From: an uncultured Arachnia sp.
GTDB lineage: Bacteria > Actinomycetota > Actinomycetes > Propionibacteriales > Propionibacteriaceae
Assembly (NCBI GenBank): GCA_947493995.1
Contig: CANLTJ010000008.1
Coordinates: 62,001 to 126,000, forward strand
Length of the DNA stretch: 64,000 nt
Reading direction: 5' to 3'
A program made the translations under genes and the position numbers. The notes beneath the pieces were generated by a model. That model had not been told where the DNA came from, searched no databases, and saw only the letters and a program-made list of their open reading frames with translations. Shown here one piece after another: positions 19,424 through 28,295 of this stretch (positions are counted from its first letter, which is position 1; the number at the start of each line of letters is the position of its first letter).

Positions 19424-21087
19424 ATGGCGAACACGATCATCCACGGCACCTGTTTCCGCTGCGGACGGATGAAGAACCTGCGCTGGAACCACACCCTGGA
19501 CCGAGGCGAATGCCGGGCCTGCCGCGCCCGCCGCTCACAGCAAGACACCTGCACCGGCTGCGGGAAACAGCGCCGGGTCAACGCCCGAACCGGCGATGGT
19601 GGCGCGGTCTGCGTGACCTGCTACGCCCGCACCCGCACCGCCAACGATGCCTGCGACGAATGCGGCAGCATCGGCCCGCTGGCCACCCGAGCCGGCGGCA
19701 AGGGCGACGGGTCGCGGAACCTGTGCCCGCGGTGCTACCGCAACCCCAGGCGGACCTGCGGCATCTGCGGACGGCTCAAACGGGTCGCGCTGAAAGCCAC
19801 CGGCGCCGCCCCGGATGTCTGCCCGACCTGCTACCAAGCGCCGGTCACCGACTGCTCGGTCTGCGGCCAGCAGGCGCTCGGCCGCCGGACCACGAACCAC
19901 GGCCGGCCACGCTGCTTCGCCTGCCAAGCCGCCCAGCAGATCGACGCCGCACTCACCAGTCCCGACGGCACGATCCGCCACGAGCTCAAACCCGTCCGCG
20001 ACGCCCTGACCGAACTCCACCAACCCCGATCGCTGCTGACCAACTGGCACAATCTGTCCAGCCTGCACCTGCTGACCGACATCGCCCAAGGCCAGGTTGA
20101 CCTGTCGCACGATGCTCTCGACGCCCGGCCGCAGGTGTTCTCGGTGACCTACCTGCGGGCCATGCTCGTCGCTGCCCGAGCGCTCCCACCACGCGATGAG
20201 AACGCCGCCCGACTGCGCCGCCACGCTGCCGAAGCCGTCACCGACATCACCGACCCCGAACTGCGCGGCGTGCTGTCCCGCTACGCCCGCTGGCACATCG
20301 TCGGCCGCGCCAAGACCGACCGCCACGGCCACCTCACCGCACACGTCGCGGCACGCTGCCGCAGCGACATCGACACCGCCCACGCCTTCCTCGACTACCT
20401 CACCGGTCTTGGCCATGACCTCGATGACTGCCCGCAAACCTGCGTCGACGCCTGGCTCACCACGAGCCGCAGCGCACGCCTGAGCTTCGTCCGCTGGCTC
20501 AAACGAGGCGGCTACCTTCCCCAGGCGCGACTACCCGATCCCGTCGCGCAGAAGGACCCCAGCCACGACATCGATCCCGAAAGCCAACTTGTCCTCACTC
20601 GCCGACTCCTGTACGACCCGGACAGCGCCAGCGTCGAGGACCGCGCCGCAGCCTGCCTGATCCTGCTCTACGCCCAGCCCGCCGCGAAGATCGCCGCCTC
20701 ACCACCGATGACATCGAGTTCCGCGACGGCGACACCTACCTCGCCCTCGGCCCCGAACCCCTGCTGCTCATCCCGCCCCTGGACGCCCTGATCACGGCGC
20801 TGCCAGTCGCCAAGCCGTTTGGCACCGCGAGCACTCTGGCCGATACCCGGTGGCTGTTCACCGGCAAGAACTCCGGCACCCACCTGCACCCGACCTCCCT
20901 GATGCACCGGATGAACCGGCGCGGCATCGTCACCCGCGCCAGCCGGAACACCGCGCTGTTGCACCTAGCCTCCACGACGCCGCCCGCCGTGTTCGCCACC
21001 CTCATCGGCATCCACGTCAACACCGCCACCCGGTGGGCCGCACTCACCGGCTCGGCCTGGAACAGCTACACCACCCTGCCGCGCTGA
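19424..21087 (+). pseudogene. zinc-ribbon recombinase-like protein, frameshifted near 20,697
   Basis: Multiple CxxC pairs (CFRCGRMK, CRACRARR, CTGCGKQ, CDECGS, CPRCYR, CGICGRLK, CPTCYQ, CSVCGQQ, CFACQA). Frame 1 ends at 20791; adding one base at ~20,697 restores ILLYAQPAAKIAALTTDDIEFRDGDTYLALGPEPLLLIPPLDALITAL...LTGSAWNSYTTLPR* to 21087. Confidence 0.75.
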
Positions 21088-21251
21088 CAAACGATTATCA
21101 CCCGACTCGCCGAGGTCGGCAGACCCTCTGGAGCCTCACCCGACGCATCTGCCAGCCGTGAACGCTCGATTCGTTGCACACCGCCCGCAGCTCTGACGCG
21201 AGAGCTATTCCGTGACTTCGAACATCGGACCCTGCTGGTGCGAGTCGGTGC

Positions 21252-21833
21252 TCAGTTTGCAGGCAGTCGCATGACGATTCGGTGGATTCCGCCAAGCTTT
21301 GATCGGGTGTCGGAGACCTTTTCGAACCCTGCGCGCTCGAACATGGACCGGAGCCCCGGGTAGGTGTAGATCGCGTCGACCTTCTGTGCGGTGTCGAGTG
21401 GGTACGCCTCGATGGCTTGTGCGCCGTTGTCACGCGCGAATGTCACTGCTCCGTCGATGAGCTGCTGCCCGATACCCTGCCGCCGCTGTCCGGCGCGTGT
21501 GCGCAAGCAGAAGATCGACCACGGTTCGACATCATCCGTCCTGGGAAAGACGTCCGCGTTTTGGAGGTCGGCGACCTCGCTTCGTGGGGCGACACCGGCC
21601 CAGCCGATCACCTCTCCGTCGGCGTAGGCGAGGATACCCGGGGCCGGTGTGCGTCCGCACATCTCGAACACGAGTTCCTGTCGTTGCTGGGCGTCGAGTT
21701 TCGATGCGGCCTGGGGGCCTAGACGGTAGGTCAGGCACCAGCAGGTGATGGCATCGGGGCGGCGTTTGGGACCGAGCATGCGCGTGAGGTCGTCGAAGAC
21801 TGCTTGGGTGGCCGGCCGGAATTGCAGGCTCAT
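21252..21833 (-). CDS. GNAT-family N-acetyltransferase
   Basis: FCLRTRAGQRRQGIGQQLIDGAVTFARDNGAQAIEAYPL: GNAT motif A. Confidence 0.75.
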   Translation of the reverse strand: MSLQFRPATQAVFDDLTRMLGPKRRPDAITCWCLTYRLGPQAASKLDAQQRQELVFEMCGRTPAPGILAYADGEVIGWAGVAPRSEVADLQNADVFPRTDDVEPWSIFCLRTRAGQRRQGIGQQLIDGAVTFARDNGAQAIEAYPLDTAQKVDAIYTYPGLRSMFERAGFEKVSDTRSKLGGIHRIVMRLPAN

Positions 21834-22183
21834 GGCGTCAACGGGGTCAGGACGCCGATCTGCCACCCGGCAGGACCGTTCAGAAGCTGGTAGACGTAGC
21901 GCTCCTGCGCCTCTCCGGTGTACGACCAGGTGACGTCGACCCAGACGCTGTGGTCGGTCTGCGCGATGATCGTCAGCCGAGGCTCCGCCTCGGTGATGCC
22001 GTCGTAGCCGGACCAGTTGCTTGCGAAGAAGTCCCGGGTCTGCACCTTGTCGCTGACCGCGATGGACTGACCCGGGAATGCGATGAGCGCCGGTACCGCG
22101 TAGATGTCGGCGATGACGTCCGCATCACGATCCAGCAGCGCCCGCGCGTAACGCGTGAAGAATTCGTGGACCAGCTGCTCCAT
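21830..22183 (-). CDS. SnoaL-like/DUF4440-type protein
   Basis: EFFTRYARALLDRDADVIADIYAVPALIAFPGQSIAVSDKVQTRDFF: SnoaL-like fold pattern; stop overlaps GNAT start. Confidence 0.6.
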   Translation of the reverse strand: MEQLVHEFFTRYARALLDRDADVIADIYAVPALIAFPGQSIAVSDKVQTRDFFASNWSGYDGITEAEPRLTIIAQTDHSVWVDVTWSYTGEAQERYVYQLLNGPAGWQIGVLTPLTP

Positions 22184-22258
22184 GATTGCCTTCCCTTCCT
22201 GCTCCCTCCAATGTAAGCCTAATCGCCGACACGCCGGTGACGGTGTTTAAGATCGATC

Positions 22259-22645
22259 ATGGACGATCGACACGCGCGCGCCGCCGCATCCCGCGACGGG
22301 CACCTGGCCCTGCTCCGGGTCGAGCGGCAACAGCAGCTCCTTGAACTCCTCGATCACTCGGGCACGCTGACGACGAGCGAACTCGCCACGCGCCTCGGCG
22401 TATCCGTCCGCACTGTTGAGCGCGACATTGAACGCCTCCGTGACGTGGGAGTGCCGTTCATCACCCGTCCCGGACGCACCGGCGGGATCGCCTTTGACCC
22501 ACCGCACCCCACCGCGAGCATCGAGTTCGACACGACAGAGATCGCGGCGATCATCTCCGCCATGGCGATCGTCGGAGCCAACTCCAGTCCATCGGCCGCG
22601 TCTGCCACTGCCAAACTCACCGCCGCACTCCGACCCGAGAGCTGA
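22259..22645 (+). CDS. short DeoR/WYL-type HTH regulator (probably C-terminally truncated)
   Basis: QQLLELLDHSGTLTTSELATRLGVSVRTVERDIERLRDVGVPFITRPGRTGGIAF; divergent from the SnoaL/GNAT pair; family members are usually longer. Confidence 0.65.
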   Translation: MDDRHARAAASRDGHLALLRVERQQQLLELLDHSGTLTTSELATRLGVSVRTVERDIERLRDVGVPFITRPGRTGGIAFDPPHPTASIEFDTTEIAAIISAMAIVGANSSPSAASATAKLTAALRPES

Positions 22646-22754
22646 ACGGGCCCGACTCGAAACGTCATCCCCGCTCTCCGGTCAGGCCAAGGGAGGCTCC
22701 GCCCACCTCACGGGCATGGATTTCGAACGCTGCGAATACTTGCCTACGCCGGTT

Positions 22755-22923
22755 AACTAGCAATTATTACGTTAGATATAGTCACTGCGCCCGGGATTAC
22801 GTGGTTCCTTGGTCAGGCAAGGGTATTAGCGGACGCCTTATCTAAATCCACATCGCCACGGCGACCTGCTGGGACGAACTGACCGGTTCCGCCTGGAACA
22901 ACTACGCCATCAACCGCCGCTGA
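22755..22923 (+). mobile_element. internally deleted relic of a second recombinase element
   Basis: 22755-22834 matches 17774-17855 (aactagc.attattac.ttagat.ta...ggtcaggcaagggtat.ag.ggac). It is followed by the reading IATATCWDELTGSAWNNYAINRR*, matching the 3' end of the zinc-ribbon gene (VNTATRWAALTGSAWNSYTTLPR*). Confidence 0.75.
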
Positions 22924-22944
22924 CGAAGCGCGGCACGGTTAGGC

Positions 22945-23145
22945 CTATACCGCTACACGCAACGGTGCCCAGCCGAACGGAACTGCGGTTAGCCGCGCCC
23001 GCTCCTGAGCGGTACGACGAGACCAACCCTGAGCGGCCTCTGCTGCCCCCTCAACAGGGACTTGAACCACACGGAATCCCACGTCATCAAGTTCGACTCC
23101 CGAGCGAAGGGCAGCAACTGCGGCAGTAAAGGTACTATCACTCAA
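22945..23145 (-). CDS. small hypothetical protein
   Basis: MSDSTFTAAVAALRSGVELDDVGFRVVQVPVEGAAEAAQGWSRRTAQERARLTAVPFGWAPLRVAV; overlaps the stop of the upstream small ORF. Confidence 0.5.
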   Translation of the reverse strand: MSDSTFTAAVAALRSGVELDDVGFRVVQVPVEGAAEAAQGWSRRTAQERARLTAVPFGWAPLRVAV

Positions 23146-23437
23146 CGATGACGTGTTGGGCTAGGAATGTTGCCGCTTTCAACGTCAATTGTGGTTCCGC
23201 GCGTCGGAATAGGCGTATTGCTGCCACCTTGTCGGTGGTCGGGTGCTTCTCAAGTTGTTCTTTGGCCCAGGCCATGGCCGGAGCCGGCGGTTGGCCGGCA
23301 GAATTGGGATCGCCACCGAAAAGGTCGCGCAACCGCTGCCGGGGGTCTTCTTTGTCGCCAAAGACCTTGGCGCTGCCGATTGACTGAGCCACGAGAACCA
23401 TCCTCCGATCGAACCTGGGCGACTGCACGAACCACAC
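23138..23437 (-). CDS. small hypothetical protein
   Basis: MVLVAQSIGSAKVFGDKEDPRQRLRDLFGGDPNSAGQPP...; internal ATG near 23401 is an alternative start. Confidence 0.5.
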   Translation of the reverse strand: MWFVQSPRFDRRMVLVAQSIGSAKVFGDKEDPRQRLRDLFGGDPNSAGQPPAPAMAWAKEQLEKHPTTDKVAAIRLFRRAEPQLTLKAATFLAQHVIVE

Positions 23438-23656
23438 TATCGCTACCGGCGATCAAACTAAGCCTCGGCCCGCTCTTCGCTGTCCGGCAGATTGTCCCGA
23501 ACTGTCGGCTCCAACCGGTCCCAATGCCGAGCCTTCGGCGAGCCCACACCTGCCGCCGTTGGGAGCCGGTCCGCGACGGCATCAAGCAGGACACGCGACC
23601 TACGATGATCCACGTTCGCGTCACAGTGCGCGGCCCGGCTGCGCACCTGGCAGGTA

Positions 23657-23701
23657 TGGATTTCGAGCACTTCGAATACTTGCGTCCGCCGATCGGGTGA
23701 T
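23657..23701 (+). promoter_or_regulatory. 14-aa leader peptide ORF MDFEHFEYLRPPIG upstream of DUF6112-like gene
   Basis: ATG..TGA of 15 codons; conserved copy MDFERCEYLPTPVN* at 22716-22760 has the same length and codon-aligned similarity. Confidence 0.6.
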
Positions 23702-23706
23702 CGACC

Positions 23707-23973
23707 ATGGGTGTCTTCCCCGACTTCGACGGGCTCGGCGGCATCGGCGACCTCCGCGCCGTGGTCGGCGCGCTCCTGACTTTCGTCCTCATCATCGCCG
23801 TCCTCATGCTCATCGTCTCCGCGATCGTCTGGGCGATCGCGACGGCCCACGGCAACTACGCGACCGCCAGCAAAGGCCGCATCGGTGTCCTCGTCTCCGT
23901 CGGCGCGGCCGTCCTCGCCGGAGGCGGCGTGGCCTGGATGAACTGGCTACTCACAGTCGGTTCAAGTTTGTAG
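23707..23973 (+). CDS. DUF6112-like small conjugation membrane protein (copy 1)
   Basis: Two TM segments; LRAVVGALLTFVLIIAVLMLIVSAIVWAIATAHGNYATASKGRIGVLVSVGAAVLAGG is a paralogue of 25019-25339. Confidence 0.75.
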   Translation: MGVFPDFDGLGGIGDLRAVVGALLTFVLIIAVLMLIVSAIVWAIATAHGNYATASKGRIGVLVSVGAAVLAGGGVAWMNWLLTVGSSL

Positions 23974-23987
23974 CTGGGGCTTCGCGG

Positions 23988-24854
23988 TCATCGGTCCGAC
24001 TCCTCCGCGTCGGCGCTCGCTGTCTCGCACTGGTCGAGCAGGCGCGCCAGGTAACTGTATGCCGCGAGGCGCTCCATCGCTTCCTGCTCGGACAGTTCGG
24101 TGCGCGTGTGCGTCGTCACGTTGCGGACCGTGAGGTTCAGACCAGTGGCCAGCGCGTTGAGGGCCTTAGCGAGCGGTTCAAGACCACCGCGCATGCTCTT
24201 CACCGTCTTGTCATCCGACCCTCCCGGCCAGGTGAGCTTCGGCTTGCCCGGTTCAGGAGCGCCCGGCGATAACGTCTGCTGCCAGAAGACCGTGTCATCG
24301 ACATCGTTCCGGCCGAGACGTTCCTTCCAGTGGACCGTGAGGCCTTCGGCTGCTTCACGAACTGCAACTCGGTACTGATGCGTCGTCCAATGGGCGGAAG
24401 CACCAGCCCAGACCACGGGGTGAAACTGTGCGGGAGCGAAGGTCGGAAGGTCAGAGTCCGTACGTGACTCGGCGTCGACGATCATCGCGTCGAGCCTGCC
24501 CTTGACGGTGGCAGTAGTAGTCCGAATATCCCGAGGCGCGATGGGGGCCTTGGGTGCAGACATGAATGACCAGTTGGCGATTGGGTCGATCGCTCCGAGA
24601 CCCGCGATCCCAATGTAGGCACCGGTCACTGACACTGCGCTCGCTGCCAGGCCAGCAGCCTCCGCGACACCGAGTTCGAGACGTTGGACCTCGCTCTGAT
24701 CCTGGCCTTCCTTTGTCCACACAGTAGGAAAGAGGCCGCGCGCCGACATGTGATCCGACTCAACCTGAGTGCTCATCCAGGCGTCGAAGGCTTCCTCGAA
24801 CTTCTCAACGGCGGCGCGCAATCGCTGGAGGTAATCCACCCCGTACTGACTCAT
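23988..24854 (-). CDS. TIGR02391/ymh-like protein
   Basis: FHPVVWAGASAHWTTHQYRVAVREAAEGLTVHWKERLGRND...; opposite strand inside the transfer module. Confidence 0.55.
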   Translation of the reverse strand: MSQYGVDYLQRLRAAVEKFEEAFDAWMSTQVESDHMSARGLFPTVWTKEGQDQSEVQRLELGVAEAAGLAASAVSVTGAYIGIAGLGAIDPIANWSFMSAPKAPIAPRDIRTTTATVKGRLDAMIVDAESRTDSDLPTFAPAQFHPVVWAGASAHWTTHQYRVAVREAAEGLTVHWKERLGRNDVDDTVFWQQTLSPGAPEPGKPKLTWPGGSDDKTVKSMRGGLEPLAKALNALATGLNLTVRNVTTHTRTELSEQEAMERLAAYSYLARLLDQCETASADAEESDR

Positions 24855-25018
24855 GTTCCAGCAACCTCTCGATTCGGCGGTCCCGTGCGGGCGAGCGACG
24901 CACAGATACTCCAAGGCTACGGGCGGCCACCGACGGGGATGGCGACGAGCGCGCACCTGTCGCGTGTACCCCGTCTGCGAGTCCGCGGGCGGGCCGCCCG
25001 CCGCCAAGGAGACCTACC

Positions 25019-25339
25019 GTGTTCCATCTTTTCGCCAACGTCATGTCCGCGCCGCTGCTGGTGCCGATGGACATCAACATCGACCCCAACACCAACGGCC
25101 TGCCGGGGATCAACCAGCTGCGCACCATCGTCGGCGCGGTGATGACCATCGGCCTGATCCTCAGCGTGCTCGCGCTGATCGTGTCCGCGATCGTGTGGGG
25201 CTTCGGCGCGAACTCCTCCAACCCGCACCTCGCCTCGCGCGGGAAGATCGGCGTTCTCGTCTGCTGCGGCGCGGCGGTGATCTGCGGCGCGAGCGTGACG
25301 CTCATCAACTTCTTCTGGAACGTCGGCCAGTCCGTCTGA
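25019..25339 (+). CDS. DUF6112-like small conjugation membrane protein (copy 2)
   Basis: INQLRTIVGAVMTIGLILSVLALIVSAIVWGFGANSSNPHLASRGKIGVLVCCGAAVICGASV. Confidence 0.78.
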   Translation: MFHLFANVMSAPLLVPMDINIDPNTNGLPGINQLRTIVGAVMTIGLILSVLALIVSAIVWGFGANSSNPHLASRGKIGVLVCCGAAVICGASVTLINFFWNVGQSV

Positions 25340-25363
25340 CCCGACTGTCGTCCTCGAGAGCTG

Positions 25364-26746
25364 GTGTTCGTGATGGGCGTGTGCGACGTTCCAGTGATCT
25401 CCTCGGTCTGCGATGCCGTCGGCGAAGGGGCCGCGTCTCTGGTCGCGGCCCCGTTCGACTGGCTCGCCCAGGCGATGGGTGCCGCCGCCGGGTGGCTGTT
25501 CGAGGCGGTCTGGTCGGTCTTCGACACCACGACACTGGTAGACGTCACCAAGCCCGGCTACATCGCTGTCTACAACCTGCTGTTCGGCATCGCGGTCTTC
25601 GTGATGCTGATCTTCTTCTGCCTCCAACTCATCACGGGACTGATCCGACGCGACCCCACCGCCCTCACCCGAGCCGCGCTCGGTCTGGCAAAGTCCGTCC
25701 TCGGGTCGTTTGTGGTCATTACGCTCACTGCGCTGCTGCTCGAAGTCGTGGATCAACTGTGCATCGGGATCGTGCAGGCCGCCGGAGAGACCACCGAGTC
25801 GATGGGCGACAAGATCGCGCTCCTAGCCGCAGGCCTGGTCGGCATCAATATCGCCGCACCCGGCGTCGGTGCCGTCATCACGATCTTCATGGCAGGACTC
25901 GCGATCACCGCCGCCGCGATTGTGTGGCTCTCCCTCCTCGTCAGGAAGGCACTCCTCCTGGTCGCGGTCGTGTTCGCGCCGCTCGCCTTCTCGGGTGCCT
26001 CGTGGGATGCCTCGCGCGGGTGGATCGGGAAGTGGGTGATGTTCGTCGTCGCCCTGATCTGCTCAAAGCTCGTGCTCGTCGTGATGTTCCTCGTCGCGAT
26101 CACCCAGGTCTCCGCACCGATCGACGCCGACCTCGCCTCGGTCAGCGATCCCATCGCGGGGAGCGTGCTGATGGCGACGGCCGCATTCGCCCCATATCTC
26201 ACGTACAAGTTCATCGCGTTCGTCGGGTTCGACATGTACCACGCGATCGGCTCCGAGCAGGACGCCAAGAGCGCACTCAACCGCCCGATCCCCGTACCCA
26301 CCAAGCCGCAAGGCGGCGGCGACCCGAAGAAAGTGCTCGACGGGACCAGCAGCAGCGGAAACGCGGGCGGAGGCTCCGGTGGAGGAAGTAGCGCTCCGCC
26401 ACCGCCAAAGACCTCGGCACCGGCACCCGCCGCGGGCGGCGGGGGCGCAGCCGGCGGTAGAGCCGCAGCAGGCGAGAGCGGCGCAGCCGCAGCCGGTCCC
26501 GTGGCCGCTGGGGTCGTGGTCGGGGCGAGTGTCGCCAAGGGTGCAGCGACCGCCGGGCCGAAGGCCGGAACCGCGCTGGGAGCCCAGGGCGAGCACGCCG
26601 CCGACGCCGCAGCGCAGACACCGCCACCGCCCGCAGCCTCACCTGCGGCACCGCCATCAAGCCCGGCACCACGACCGCCGAGCACCGACCCGTCACCGCC
26701 ACCGAAGCAGCCCCCGCCGCCCGCGCCACGCCCACCGAAGGAGTAG
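25364..26746 (+). CDS. TrbL/VirB6-like conjugal transfer membrane protein
   Basis: Many TM segments (LLFGIAVFVMLIFFCLQLITGLIRRDPTALTRAALGLAKSVLGSFVVITLTALLLEV) plus Pro/Ala-rich tail. Confidence 0.75.
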   Translation: MFVMGVCDVPVISSVCDAVGEGAASLVAAPFDWLAQAMGAAAGWLFEAVWSVFDTTTLVDVTKPGYIAVYNLLFGIAVFVMLIFFCLQLITGLIRRDPTALTRAALGLAKSVLGSFVVITLTALLLEVVDQLCIGIVQAAGETTESMGDKIALLAAGLVGINIAAPGVGAVITIFMAGLAITAAAIVWLSLLVRKALLLVAVVFAPLAFSGASWDASRGWIGKWVMFVVALICSKLVLVVMFLVAITQVSAPIDADLASVSDPIAGSVLMATAAFAPYLTYKFIAFVGFDMYHAIGSEQDAKSALNRPIPVPTKPQGGGDPKKVLDGTSSSGNAGGGSGGGSSAPPPPKTSAPAPAAGGGGAAGGRAAAGESGAAAAGPVAAGVVVGASVAKGAATAGPKAGTALGAQGEHAADAAAQTPPPPAASPAAPPSSPAPRPPSTDPSPPPKQPPPPAPRPPKE

Positions 26747-26749
26747 ACG

Positions 26750-28219
26750 ATGAGCAGCACGAACAACGACCGGCCCACCGCGGGCGAACTCGTGCCGGTG
26801 AAGTTCTCCCGCCTCACCCGCCGCGGTGTCCTCCTCGGCCTGTCGCTGACCCAGCTCATCACGCTCGCCATCGGCGGAGCCACGCTCATCGGAGCGTTCT
26901 ACGCCGGCGGCGGGATGCTGCTCGCCTACACCGCCCCCATCTGGGTACTGGCCGCCGCGCTGACCTGGATACCGATCGCAAGCCGGCCCATCGTGGAGTG
27001 GCTTCCCATCGCCTGCTGGTGGCTGTGGCGCACCACCGGCGGGCAGTTGGTGTACCGGCGCAGGATCGTCGTCCCGCGCCCCGTCGGAACCCTCGCACTG
27101 CCCGGCGACATGGCCCGACTACGCGAGTACACCGACCCCGACACCAGCGCAGGGATGATCCACGACCCCCACGCCGCCACCTTGACCGTCGTGTGCGAAG
27201 TCACCCATCCCGCGTTCGTGCTCCTCGATCCCGGCGAACAGGAACGCCGCGTCAGCTCCTGGGGCCGCGTCCTGGCCACCGTCTGCCGCTCCGGGCGAAT
27301 CGCCACTCTTCAGGTCTTGGAGCGCACGCTGCCGGACTCTGGCACCGGACTGGCCGAATGGTGGGCCACCCACGGCACCCCGGACGGATCATGGGCGGCG
27401 GACACCTACGCAGAACTCATCGACCGTGCCGGACCCGCCGGCGAACGCCACGCCACCACTCTCTCGATGTCACTGGACATGAAGACCAGTGCCCGTCAGA
27501 TCAGGACCGCCGGCGGCGGGATACGCGGGGCCGCCGCCGTGCTGCGCCAAGAGATGAACACCCTCGTCGCCGCGCTCCGCTCCGCCGACCTCTCGCCCTC
27601 GGGATGGCTAACACCAGGGCAGATCGCAGTGATGCTGCGCTCCGCCTACGACCCCGCCATCGCCGCCACCCTGGAACGCCACGGGAGGCTCGGCCAGTCC
27701 CTCGCGACCGCCGGGCCGGTTGCAGTCACCGAGACCTGGGGCAAGCTGCGAACCGACTCCGCTCACCACGCAGTGCTCTGGGTCAGCGAGTGGCCGCGGT
27801 CACTGGTGTATCCGGGGTTCCTGTCGCCCGTGTTGCTGTCCACCGGCATCCAGCGGTCGTTCTCGCTGATCTGCACCCCGATGCGCTCCGATGCCGCTGC
27901 CCGCGACATCCGCAAGAAGAAGGTCGAGCACATCTCCGACCAGGCCCAGCGCGCGAAGATCGGCCAGATCGAAGACGCATCCCAGACCGCCGAATACCAC
28001 GACGTGCTCCAACAAGAAGCCGACCTCACCGCCGGACACGGCATCCTCCGCTACACCGGCCTCATCGCCGTCTCCGCACCCACCGTCGAAGAACTCGACG
28101 CCGCCGTCGCCGCGATTGAGCAGGCCGCGATCCAAGCCTCGTGCGAGACCCGGTTGCTCGTCGGCCAGCAAGCAGCCGCGTTCACAGCCGCCGCGCTTCC
28201 GCTCTGCCGGCGCGTGTGA
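26750..28219 (+). CDS. SCO6880-family conjugation protein
   Basis: VPVKFSRLTRRGVLLGLSLTQLITLAIGGATL..WKRTTGG-like region (WWLWRTTGGQLVYRRRI), two N-terminal TMs. Confidence 0.8.
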   Translation: MSSTNNDRPTAGELVPVKFSRLTRRGVLLGLSLTQLITLAIGGATLIGAFYAGGGMLLAYTAPIWVLAAALTWIPIASRPIVEWLPIACWWLWRTTGGQLVYRRRIVVPRPVGTLALPGDMARLREYTDPDTSAGMIHDPHAATLTVVCEVTHPAFVLLDPGEQERRVSSWGRVLATVCRSGRIATLQVLERTLPDSGTGLAEWWATHGTPDGSWAADTYAELIDRAGPAGERHATTLSMSLDMKTSARQIRTAGGGIRGAAAVLRQEMNTLVAALRSADLSPSGWLTPGQIAVMLRSAYDPAIAATLERHGRLGQSLATAGPVAVTETWGKLRTDSAHHAVLWVSEWPRSLVYPGFLSPVLLSTGIQRSFSLICTPMRSDAAARDIRKKKVEHISDQAQRAKIGQIEDASQTAEYHDVLQQEADLTAGHGILRYTGLIAVSAPTVEELDAAVAAIEQAAIQASCETRLLVGQQAAAFTAAALPLCRRV

Positions 28220-28295
28220 CCGCACCCACCGCTGGGCAACGATCGTCGGCATCGACTTGGGGTGGATGCCGGGTGAAGTGCGAGAGACTGGGGGC

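Noticed and set aside
21090-21105. AAACGATTATCAC as right end of the recombinase element
   Set aside because: Only a short resemblance to AAACTAGCGATTATTAC; insufficient to define a boundary.
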